This document shows, in pieces, positions 8,801 to 15,707 of a stretch of 64,000 nt of DNA. Origin of the DNA: Azoarcus sp. DD4 (GTDB lineage: Bacteria > Pseudomonadota > Gammaproteobacteria > Burkholderiales > Rhodocyclaceae). Location of the stretch: NCBI RefSeq assembly GCF_006496635.1, contig NZ_CP022958.1:1240001-1304000 (forward strand), written 5' to 3'. The position numbers and the translations under genes are program-made. Position 1 is the stretch's first letter; the number at the start of each line of letters is the position of its first letter. Below the pieces are notes generated by a model. It saw only the letters and a program-made list of their open reading frames with translations, was not told where the DNA came from and made no database searches.

Positions 8801-9442
8801 GCCACCCTGCGTGACTTGCAAGCCCATCGCCGCGACATCGAGGCCTTGCCGGACACCGGCGTGCCAGGGGAGCTGCGCCGCGAACTCGCCGAAGACCTGG
8901 GAACCCTGTCGGAGCGCTTGGGCAAAGAGGACTTTTACAAACACACCGCCGACTTCAATTCGCAGCTCACCCATCTGAAGGGCCGCGTGCGCGATGCGGT
9001 CATCACGCTCTCCGATCAGCAAAAGCTGCGTTTGAAGGAAGGTGTCGAGGATCTGCAGCGCATCCCCGAGTGGGAAGAGCTCACCCAGGAGGAGCGCGGC
9101 AACGCCGTGAACCGGCTGGACGGGCTCGCCCTGGCAGCAACGCAGGATCTGGCTGGACTCAAGAAGCTGTTGGCCCGCGACTACGACATCAACAGCACCC
9201 TCGACGACCTGAAACGGTCGATCCAGCGCCAGGGCCAGGAGCGCCTGCGCCAGCGCATGGAGGAAGAGCGGGCCAAGACAGGCGAGAAAGGCCCCGCCAA
9301 GCTCACCAAGTCCATCGCCGTGCCGGTGAAGATGACCTCGGCGGCAGACATCGACGCGCTGATTCAGCAGCTCCACGAAATCAAGGCTCAGCTCGCGCTG
9401 TATGCCGAGATCGAAGTGTCATTTGCGCTCAAAGGAGAGTGA
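5819..9442 (+). CDS. brxC: BrxC, large P-loop ATPase of BREX
   Basis: A 1207-residue protein with Walker A GFYGSGKS at about residues 73-80 and a Walker B-like IIFIVDEVGQYV near residue 260. The N-terminus (MTIRSLFDPSKDIYR) and the large size are typical of BrxC/PglY, the ATPase present in nearly all BREX types. The C-terminal third is rich in charged, probably coiled-coil helices. The ATG at 5819 is chosen because the frame upstream lies within brxB and the protein then begins with the family-typical MTIRSLF. The stop is followed two bases later by the start of the ATPase gene, with AAAGGAGAG as ribosome site. Confidence 0.9.
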   Translation: MTIRSLFDPSKDIYRTIEKVITYGASQEGRLKAEISEYVVTESIEEQFRKLLDRMQLAMESGGENEVGVWVSGFYGSGKSSFTKYLGLAFDDQRTIDGTPFINYLQDRLHKPQTKALLSTVAKRFPAAVVMLDLASEMLAGATMEDVSTVLYFKVLQWAGYSRNLKVAAFERMVEKDGRTPELHDRIAQALPGATWARVQNNPLAIDGLIPKIAHEMYPALFPEAKSFSSSTEGFFQFEDQRVQEMIDIVREKSGKQNIIFIVDEVGQYVASRDNLILNLDGLAKNLKRLGDGKAWIISTAQQTLTEDDPRAALNSDKLYKLKDRFPIQIDLESSDIKEICYRRLLGKSPAGETELAKLFDAHGQALRHNTKLQDAKYYDADFSKESFTNLYPFLPAHFDILLHLLGALAKSTGGIGLRSAIKVIQDVLKGEGGSKAMADQPVGWLATTVTLYDELEKDIRRAFTSIHQAVGKVQIRFPDSQLHQDIAKSVAVLQILGNLPVSVQNVASLMHPSVTAASQLDTVKKAVEEMLNDVHVPLGEKDGNLVFLSEKLRDIEQERGAIALRTVDVKRIFNDALRESFDPLPRVSLHGTMAVATGLKVQAGSAITSLAGDQSTIQTVVELVPASDYDTAKNRMLDDSRSRAGRNVIGLLARANSELDDLANEIYRCQRIAELHRNEPDQEVKDYCTGQLDRAAKLATQLQSKIKQTLQAGSFVFRGQATAVSALDADLLEAAKKLLSDVADQVFDRYVEAPVRAGTDTAEKFLKVANPAAISSALDPLGLVQTVAGRASFKTDHKAMISIRDYIDKRGTVDGKRLLDDFSNDPFGWSPDTTRYIVAAMLMAGEIKLKVSGREVTAAGQQAIDALKTNNSFKQIGVALRDERPSIETLGRAAERLTELVGDMVIPLEQEISKAAAKHFPRFQHDYGSLAEKLSGLGLAGSDRIRTLNQDIADVLFTDASDAPQRLGAETSAIYDNLKWALEVKRALDNGLDATLRDLQAHRRDIEALPDTGVPGELRRELAEDLGTLSERLGKEDFYKHTADFNSQLTHLKGRVRDAVITLSDQQKLRLKEGVEDLQRIPEWEELTQEERGNAVNRLDGLALAATQDLAGLKKLLARDYDINSTLDDLKRSIQRQGQERLRQRMEEERAKTGEKGPAKLTKSIAVPVKMTSAADIDALIQQLHEIKAQLALYAEIEVSFALKGE

Positions 9443-9444
9443 CC

Positions 9445-10776
9445 ATGCTCACGGCCATCACTTTGGAAGACTTCAAAAGCTACCGACAGGCAACATTACC
9501 GCTGTCTGCACTGACGGTACTGATCGGTGCTAATGCCTCAGGTAAGAGCAATGTCATCGAAGGCTTGCGACTTTTGTCCTGGCTGGCTCAAGGGCAAAAA
9601 CTTTCGGCTATCCGGTTTGCTGTACAAAGTGGCGATCAGGTGGTGCGCGGAAAACAGGAGGATTTGGCCTATCAACGTTGTGATTCATTTGGCCTAGGCG
9701 TGTACACAAACGCTACCGAGTGGAACCATCTCAGTATGAATCTAAGCCGCCGTGCTGATGGCTTGCACATCACCAAGGAGACGCTAACTCACGACGGGGC
9801 AAAAGTACCGCTGTATACGTTGGATCAGCCGTCCAATGGGCAAAGTACGGACGCGGGTGTGGCCTACAACAATTTTGCAAACGGGCGAAATAAGCCGCAT
9901 ATAACTTGCACTGACCAAACTGCCATTTTTACCCAGCTCACCAGCCAAGCTACTTTCGAAGCTAAGCATAAAAGCTCTCGGGAGCGTATCCCCCCGGTTA
10001 CAAAAGACTTGGAGCGGTGGCTTTCTGCCATTCTTTTTCTCGATCCTGTACCAGCGCAGATGCGCGAGTATGCGTTTCCTTCTGACAAAGACTTGCAAGG
10101 CAACGGCCGCAACGTCTCGGCGGTGTTATTCAATCTGTGGGGGCGTGAGGAACAAGCTCAGAATGAGCCTTATGCCAGCAACCGTACCGCCATTCTGAGT
10201 TTCATTCAAAGTTTGCCCGAGCAAGATATCGCCGGCCTGTCTTTCCTAGAGGAGCCGCGCGGTGGCGTGATGGTTCAGCTCACCGAGACCTTTGGTGGCA
10301 GGACAGATCAGCGAGATGCTTCTTTGCTCTCCGACGGCACCTTGCGTGTTCTGGCTATTGCCGCCGCAATGCTGTCAGCTCCGGAAGGCAGCCTGGTGGT
10401 CATCGAGGAAATTGACAACGGCGTACACCCCAGCCGGGCTCACCATCTGCTGCAACAGATTCAAAGCATCGCCAGCCAGCGCGATTTGCGCGTGCTGCTC
10501 TCCACCCACAATCCGGCCATGCTCGATGCGCTACCCGACAGCGCCGTGCCCGATGTGGTGTTTTGTTATCGCCACCCAGAAGACGGCGCCAGCCGCTTGG
10601 TGCGCCTGGCCGATGTGCCCGATTACCCAGAACTGATCGCCCAGGGCACCTTGGGCCACCTGATGACCTCTGGCGCGTTGGAGCGCTTCGTCAAACACCA
10701 TCCAACCGGTGAAGACCGTAAGCAGCGTGCCCTGGATTGGCTGGCCAAGATGCGATCGGGAGCCAGCAATGAGTGA
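9445..10776 (+). CDS. ABC/SMC-type AAA ATPase (AAA_21-like) inserted in BREX operon
   Basis: A 443-residue ATPase: Walker A GANASGKSN (residues 28-36), ABC signature-like LLSDGTLR (about 294-301), Walker B LVVIEEIDNG (about 318-327) followed by HP and a D-loop, and an H-loop in STHNPAM. This is the architecture of OLD/AriA-type defence ATPases. It overlaps the next gene, a PIN-domain protein, by eight bases (ATGAGTGA), which indicates an ATPase-effector pair. Base composition of its first half is distinctly more AT-rich (27 of 60 GC at 9901-9960, against 45 of 60 in brxC at 8821-8880), a sign of separate origin. The ATG at 9445 follows AAAGGAGAG; the upstream open frame overlaps brxC and is not used. 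Confidence 0.85.
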   Translation: MLTAITLEDFKSYRQATLPLSALTVLIGANASGKSNVIEGLRLLSWLAQGQKLSAIRFAVQSGDQVVRGKQEDLAYQRCDSFGLGVYTNATEWNHLSMNLSRRADGLHITKETLTHDGAKVPLYTLDQPSNGQSTDAGVAYNNFANGRNKPHITCTDQTAIFTQLTSQATFEAKHKSSRERIPPVTKDLERWLSAILFLDPVPAQMREYAFPSDKDLQGNGRNVSAVLFNLWGREEQAQNEPYASNRTAILSFIQSLPEQDIAGLSFLEEPRGGVMVQLTETFGGRTDQRDASLLSDGTLRVLAIAAAMLSAPEGSLVVIEEIDNGVHPSRAHHLLQQIQSIASQRDLRVLLSTHNPAMLDALPDSAVPDVVFCYRHPEDGASRLVRLADVPDYPELIAQGTLGHLMTSGALERFVKHHPTGEDRKQRALDWLAKMRSGASNE

Positions 10777-11254
10777 CATCGTATTACTGGATACATCGGT
10801 TTATTTGAATGTTCTCGATGTGCCAGGTTTCAATCAAGACCGAGATGAAATCTTGGATGAATTTGCCGTTCGGGTTGAGAGCGGCGACTATTTCCTTCTG
10901 CCAATGGCCACCATTTGGGAAACAGGGGACCACATTGCCGACCTGACCGATGGCCGCCTGCGTCGTCAATTCGCTCAGTCATTGGTTGAACAGGTGACAC
11001 AGGCCTTTAACAATCAAGCGCCATTTAAAACAACCTACTTTCCAGACAGCGAAGTCTTTCTCCGATGGCTGGGTGATTTCCCAGACTATGCGCAGCGCAA
11101 CAAATCAGACCGCCAAACCCGCGAAGGCGTCAGTCTCAGCGACCTCTCCATCATCAAAGAGTGGGAGCAAACCAGCGACCGACACCCCATGTCGCGCGTG
11201 CTGATCTGGTCGCTCGACAGCGACCTCGCTGCTTACGACACAGGAGCCCGATAG
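10769..11254 (+). CDS. PIN-domain nuclease partner of the ATPase
   Basis: A 161-residue protein with the PIN-fold acidic pattern: LLDTSVYL near the N-terminus (D8), E51 in ATIWETGDHI, D125 in VSLSDLSII, and D150/D152 in IWSLDSDL. PIN domains are metal-dependent ribonucleases and are common toxins and abortive-infection effectors. Together with the preceding ABC-type ATPase it resembles sensor-ATPase/effector modules such as PARIS or the OLD-type systems, but with a PIN rather than a TOPRIM effector. It sits three bases before pglX with AGGAG as that gene's ribosome site. Its target and trigger cannot be read from the sequence. Confidence 0.72.
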   Translation: MSDIVLLDTSVYLNVLDVPGFNQDRDEILDEFAVRVESGDYFLLPMATIWETGDHIADLTDGRLRRQFAQSLVEQVTQAFNNQAPFKTTYFPDSEVFLRWLGDFPDYAQRNKSDRQTREGVSLSDLSIIKEWEQTSDRHPMSRVLIWSLDSDLAAYDTGAR

Positions 11255-11257
11255 CTG

Positions 11258-13147
11258 ATGGCCTTCGACCAAACAACAAGAAACCGTCTGCAGCGCTTCG
11301 TCAACGATGCGCGCCGGGTGCTGGAAGAAGAGTTCACCCGCCAGTTGCAGAACGACTACGGCATGGACCCGAACTCGGGCAGCGTGGCCGATCTGACCAG
11401 CCTGCGGCATATCAACGACGCCCAGCGCGAAACTGCCCGCATCCTGCGCGACACCCTGGCGCACTACACCGCCAGTGGCGACATGAATGCCACCCAGGGG
11501 CTGGACCGTATCGTCCGCGAGCAGGCCTTTACCGTGCTGAACCGCCTGGCGGCGCTGCGCATGGCTGAGGCGCGTGGCTTGTTGGTCGAATCAGTGGGCA
11601 ATGGCTTCCAAGCCAAGGGCTTTCAGCTCTACGCGCGCTTGGCTGGCACCGGCCTGGGCGAAACCGGCGATGCCTACCGCGTGTACCTGTTCAGCGTGTT
11701 CGATGAGCTCGCCCAAGACCTGCCCGGTCTGTTTGACCGCTACTCACCGCAGGGCCGCCTGTTCCCGCGCGAGGCCGCGCTGCTGCAAGTGCTGAACCTG
11801 ATCAACGATGCCGACATCGCCCCGCTGTGGAGCGAAGACGAAACCATCGGCTGGATCTACCAGTACTTCAACTCCAAGGAAGAGCGCAAGGCGATGCGCG
11901 ATGCCAGTCAGGCACCGCGCAACAGCCGAGAACTGGCGGTACGCAACCAGTTCTTCACGCCGCGCTATGTGGTCGAGTTCCTGGTGGACAACACCCTCGG
12001 GCGACTCTGGTTCAACGCCACGGGCGGGCAAACAGGTTTACGCGATCGCTGCCAATACCTGCTGGTGAAGCCGGACGAAATGCCACAAGCCGCCACCAAG
12101 CTGCGTGACCCGCGCACGCTCAAGCTGCTGGACCCGGCCTGCGGCTCCATGCACTTCGGCCTGTATGCCTTTGATCTGTTCGCCGAGATCTATTGCGAGG
12201 CCTGGGCTTGGGAACAACAGCACGGCCCTGGTTCGCTGGACGTTTCCACCCAGCCCAAAGCGGCCCTGAAGCCACTGTGCCAGACCTATGAGGACGAGGC
12301 GACATTTCTGCGCGATGTGCCGCGCCTGATCATCGAACACAACATTTATGGCGTCGATATTGATCCGCGCGCCGCGCAGATCGCTTCGTTGGCGCTGTGG
12401 CTGCGGGCGCAACGTGCTTGGCACGATGCCGGCGTCAAGGCCAAAGACCGCCCTTTGATTGGGCGCGGCCATGTGGTCGCCGCCATTGCGCCGCCGGCGG
12501 AACGTGAGCTGCGCCAGCAGTTTGCGGCCAACCTCGATCAACAAGATGCCGAGCTGTTCGAGAAGACCCTGCAACTGCTCAAGGGCCTGCCGGAGCTCGG
12601 AGTGCTGCTCCAGGTTGAACGCGAGTTGCCGAGCTTGATCCGCCAGGTCTACGTCGGCAAAGGCACCGGCCTGTTTGCTGCGCAGGAGCTGGAGAACTGG
12701 CAACAGGCGGAGGCGCGTTTGCGCACGGCACTCACCGAATTCGCCCATGCAGCCAAGTCGACGTATCAGGGGCGCTTATTTGCGCAAGATGCTCTGCAGG
12801 GGCTTCGCCTCATTGACTTGTGCCGCGAGTTTTTCGACGTGGTAGTGATGAATCCTCCGTTTGGAGAGCCTAGTCTCGGGGTCAAAAGTGCGCTTGTTTC
12901 TGCATACCCACGATCGAGAAACGATTTGCTCACAATCTTTGTCGAGCGAGGTCTTGGTTTGCTCAGAGCTGGAGGCCGGCTAGGGTCCATAACCTCTAGG
13001 ACCTGTTTTTTTCTATCCAGCTACCAGCAGTGGCGGGAAGAAATTGTCCTCAATATGGCGCGCCCAGCGGTCATGATAGATCTCGGTCATGGGGTCATGG
13101 ATGACGCCATGGTGGAAGCAGCAGCCTACGTGTTGGAGAAACAATAA
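11258..13147 (+). CDS. pglX: PglX, BREX adenine methyltransferase, N-terminal half
   Basis: A 629-residue protein covering the N-terminal region and the methyltransferase core of PglX: SAM-binding motif I DPACGSMHFG (from residue 292), YGVDIDPRAAQIASLAL (motif II region) and the catalytic NPPF (residues 532-535) of N6-adenine methyltransferases. PglX methylates host DNA at a non-palindromic site so that BREX spares it. The frame stops at 13145-13147 just after the conserved VMDDAMVEAAAYVL segment, where a normal PglX of about 1200 residues would continue; the remainder is encoded by the next ORF, starting inside the stop (TAATG). Composition becomes AT-rich from about 12770 onward. Confidence 0.88.
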   Translation: MAFDQTTRNRLQRFVNDARRVLEEEFTRQLQNDYGMDPNSGSVADLTSLRHINDAQRETARILRDTLAHYTASGDMNATQGLDRIVREQAFTVLNRLAALRMAEARGLLVESVGNGFQAKGFQLYARLAGTGLGETGDAYRVYLFSVFDELAQDLPGLFDRYSPQGRLFPREAALLQVLNLINDADIAPLWSEDETIGWIYQYFNSKEERKAMRDASQAPRNSRELAVRNQFFTPRYVVEFLVDNTLGRLWFNATGGQTGLRDRCQYLLVKPDEMPQAATKLRDPRTLKLLDPACGSMHFGLYAFDLFAEIYCEAWAWEQQHGPGSLDVSTQPKAALKPLCQTYEDEATFLRDVPRLIIEHNIYGVDIDPRAAQIASLALWLRAQRAWHDAGVKAKDRPLIGRGHVVAAIAPPAERELRQQFAANLDQQDAELFEKTLQLLKGLPELGVLLQVERELPSLIRQVYVGKGTGLFAAQELENWQQAEARLRTALTEFAHAAKSTYQGRLFAQDALQGLRLIDLCREFFDVVVMNPPFGEPSLGVKSALVSAYPRSRNDLLTIFVERGLGLLRAGGRLGSITSRTCFFLSSYQQWREEIVLNMARPAVMIDLGHGVMDDAMVEAAAYVLEKQ

Positions 13148-15060
13148 TGACTCTATTCATACGTCTGCTCGCTGACCAGGATAAACAAAAAGCGCTTTTC
13201 GCCGCTGTGGATTCCTTTCGACGTGGTGAGACAAGAAGCAACTTCTACGAAGTTGCTCCAGAGGATTTTTCAGATATCCCTGGGTCATCCTTCGCCTACT
13301 GGGTAACCAAGAATATCCGAAATGCATTTACAGCTTTTCCCGCATTTAGCACCGGTCGGACTAATGCATGCATCACAAATCCCGCTGGCGACGATAAGCG
13401 CTATATCCGCACCTGGTGGGAGATTAATCCATCCCTAAGGCCGAATCTCTCCTGGCGACCGATTGCAAAGGGGGGAAGCTACAGCCCGTTCTATTATGAC
13501 GTTCACTTGGTTGTGGCTTGGAATCCTCAGCGTGAGACATACCTTGGATTTATCGGAACAGAGCATAGACCTCTAGAAAAGCCTGCCTCGGTAGACTTTT
13601 TCTTCAGGCCAGGAATTACTTGGCCAAGTCGGACACAGGAATTTGGTCCAAGGGTGATGCCATCCGGTTGTGTGTTCACCGGCAAAGGCCCTGCTGCCTT
13701 TGATTTGGAGAATAGCGCTAAGCACCTGCTTGCCAACTGCGCTTTGATGAACTCAACGCCCTTTAAGGCGTTGGTCGGCACCAGGCTTAACGCTGCGGAT
13801 TCAACTGCGAGATCGTTCGAAGTTGGGATTATTCAAAAGACGCCAGCGCCAGATTTAAGAGGCGACGTCCGCGATGCGCTTGCACAACTTGCAAAAGAAG
13901 CTTGGTCTCTCCGATACGTCATGGACACTGTCGAAGAGACGTCGCACGCGTTTTTATTGCCCGCTGCTTTGCAGGCACGCGTTTACGAGTCTTCCACGTT
14001 AAGCGCCGAACTCTATCTGAGTCGTATCCAAGCTGATATTGATTTGATCGCCTTTGATATTTATGGCTTTACCGAAAGAGACCGCGAGGCCATCTCTCAG
14101 ATTGTCATTGATGCCTCGGACGATGCAAGTAACGACAAAGAGGACGAAGATGAGGTAATCAGTCTGCCTGCTGATGCTGAGTCAACGCTGCTTTCGTGGG
14201 CTGTCGGCTGCTCTTTTGGCCGTTTTGACTGGCGCCTAGCCACAGGGGAACGTAAGGCACCATCGGCCCCTGATCCCTTCGATCCACTACCGGCCAAGAG
14301 CCCTGGTATGTTGCCCGAAGGTGCGGTGCCCTTTCACGCCCACACTGGCATCCTAGTGGACGACCCAGGCCATCCGCACGACCTGGCGCGTCTGGTCGAG
14401 GAGGTGTTGACCCGCGTGGATGTCGCGGTGCCGGAAGATGTGCGCCGCTGGCTGCAACGGGACTTTTTCGCCTTCCATCTACAGCGCTACTCCAAGAGCC
14501 GCCGCAAGGCGCCGATCTACTGGCCGCTGAGCACGACGTCCGGCAGTTACACGCTGTGGGTCTATTACCCCAGCCTCACAAGTCAGACGCTGTACACCGC
14601 CATCAACGACTTCGTCGAGCCCAAGCTCAAACAAGTCGGCGCTGACGTGACGGCGCTGCGCAACAAGGGTGCAGCCCGCGCGCGCGACGACGAAAAGCAG
14701 TTCGAGTCCCTGCAAGCCTTCGAGCTGGAGCTGATCGAACTGCGCGACACCCTGCTCAAGCTCGCGCCGACCTACAAGCCCAACCACGATGATGGCGTGC
14801 AGATCACCGCCGCACCGCTGTGGCCGCTGTTCCGCCACAAGCCCTGGCAGAAGGTGCTCAAGGACACCTGGGCCAAGCTGGAAAAGGGCGAGTATGACTG
14901 GGCACACCTGGCCATGAACTACTGGCCCGAACGCGTGCGCGAGAAGTGCAAGGCCGATAAATCCCTGGCCATCGCACACGGCCTTGAGAATCTGTACATC
15001 GAGCCCGAAGCCGCCCCGAAGAAGGCTCGCGGCAGGAAAAAAGCTGGGGGCAACGAATGA
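13147..15060 (+). CDS. pglX: PglX, C-terminal half (specificity region) as a separate ORF
   Basis: A 637-residue protein that continues PglX where the upstream ORF stops; the two together total 1266 residues, the size of one complete PglX. It contains the probable target-recognition segment (about residues 40-330), an acidic linker (DASNDKEDEDE), and the conserved C-terminal region with YWPLSTTSGSYTLWVYYP and LYTAINDFVEPKLK. The ATG at 13147 shares its A with the upstream TAA, so translation probably restarts there. Bases 12770-14260 are markedly AT-rich (24 of 60 GC at 13141-13200, against 36 of 60 at both 12121-12180 and 14701-14760), suggesting that the specificity segment was exchanged. 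A single-base sequencing error is an alternative explanation of the split. Confidence 0.85.
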   Translation: MTLFIRLLADQDKQKALFAAVDSFRRGETRSNFYEVAPEDFSDIPGSSFAYWVTKNIRNAFTAFPAFSTGRTNACITNPAGDDKRYIRTWWEINPSLRPNLSWRPIAKGGSYSPFYYDVHLVVAWNPQRETYLGFIGTEHRPLEKPASVDFFFRPGITWPSRTQEFGPRVMPSGCVFTGKGPAAFDLENSAKHLLANCALMNSTPFKALVGTRLNAADSTARSFEVGIIQKTPAPDLRGDVRDALAQLAKEAWSLRYVMDTVEETSHAFLLPAALQARVYESSTLSAELYLSRIQADIDLIAFDIYGFTERDREAISQIVIDASDDASNDKEDEDEVISLPADAESTLLSWAVGCSFGRFDWRLATGERKAPSAPDPFDPLPAKSPGMLPEGAVPFHAHTGILVDDPGHPHDLARLVEEVLTRVDVAVPEDVRRWLQRDFFAFHLQRYSKSRRKAPIYWPLSTTSGSYTLWVYYPSLTSQTLYTAINDFVEPKLKQVGADVTALRNKGAARARDDEKQFESLQAFELELIELRDTLLKLAPTYKPNHDDGVQITAAPLWPLFRHKPWQKVLKDTWAKLEKGEYDWAHLAMNYWPERVREKCKADKSLAIAHGLENLYIEPEAAPKKARGRKKAGGNE

Positions 15061-15707
15061 GCCAACACCAGGATGGAAATGATCTCGTCGACTGGAATGT
15101 GGTCCATCGCTCCAATTTCGAATCTGCAGCATTTAGCTCAGCGAAGTGGATTCAAAAGGGGATCGACCTGTTTGAGTCCGCCAAGCTGCTGGAACCGAGC
15201 ATTCAGGAGCTTTGGGGTTACTGGCGAAGCAAGTCAGAAGGCCGACCAGCAGCTCACGTCCCAGACCATTTCCTGGGAACGTACTTCATGTTGATGTCGT
15301 TTTGTATCGAAAATTTTCTAAAGGCAGCACTGATTCAGGCTGGCAGTTCGCAATACAAGAAGGAATTCAAATCATGTGTGGAGAGCGGAGTGAAGTCTGG
15401 AAAGTGTTTTCCGTCTGAGCTGAAAACTCATGATTTGTTTGACCTGTCCGTCAAGGCAGAGCTGAGCCTTCTAGAAGGTGAGGAGGACCTGCTTAGGCGG
15501 CTATCGAGGTGCGCGGAATGGGCTGGCCGCTACCCATCGCCACTGCGTTATGAAGAGATGTCTGGTGCTGAGAGGTTTTCTGATGGCTCAGACTATTCAT
15601 TGCGCTGGTTTGGTGACCGTGACGTGGAAAAGTTGAACAGTTTCATTCCATCGCTTCCTCCTCGACTTGGCTTACACACGAGGCACTGGGAGGAGAAAAC
15701 AGAATGA
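15057..15707 (+). CDS. small all-helical protein, possibly HEPN-like, BREX-embedded
   Basis: A 216-residue protein overlapping both neighbours by four bases (ATGA at each end), so firmly part of the operon. Its segments AAFSSAKWIQKGIDLFESAKLLE, in pieces, FLGTYFMLMSFCIENFLKAAL and LKTHDLFDL recall HEPN-fold helices of the type that bind nucleotides or act as partners of nucleases. The R-x(4-6)-H motif of catalytic HEPN ribonucleases is not in the usual place, so it may be a non-catalytic partner of the following DUF262 enzyme. Lower GC than its neighbours. I do not recognise the family with confidence. Confidence 0.45.
   Translation: MSQHQDGNDLVDWNVVHRSNFESAAFSSAKWIQKGIDLFESAKLLEPSIQELWGYWRSKSEGRPAAHVPDHFLGTYFMLMSFCIENFLKAALIQAGSSQYKKEFKSCVESGVKSGKCFPSELKTHDLFDLSVKAELSLLEGEEDLLRRLSRCAEWAGRYPSPLRYEEMSGAERFSDGSDYSLRWFGDRDVEKLNSFIPSLPPRLGLHTRHWEEKTE

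Noticed and set aside
9070..9444. N-terminal extension of the ATPase frame
   Set aside because: It overlaps brxC by 370 bases, has a low-complexity sequence, and AAAGGAGAG marks the ATG at 9445.
9445..11254. PARIS (AriA-AriB) identity for the ATPase-nuclease pair
   Set aside because: AriB is a TOPRIM-type protein; here the partner shows the PIN acidic pattern instead, so only the analogy is kept.
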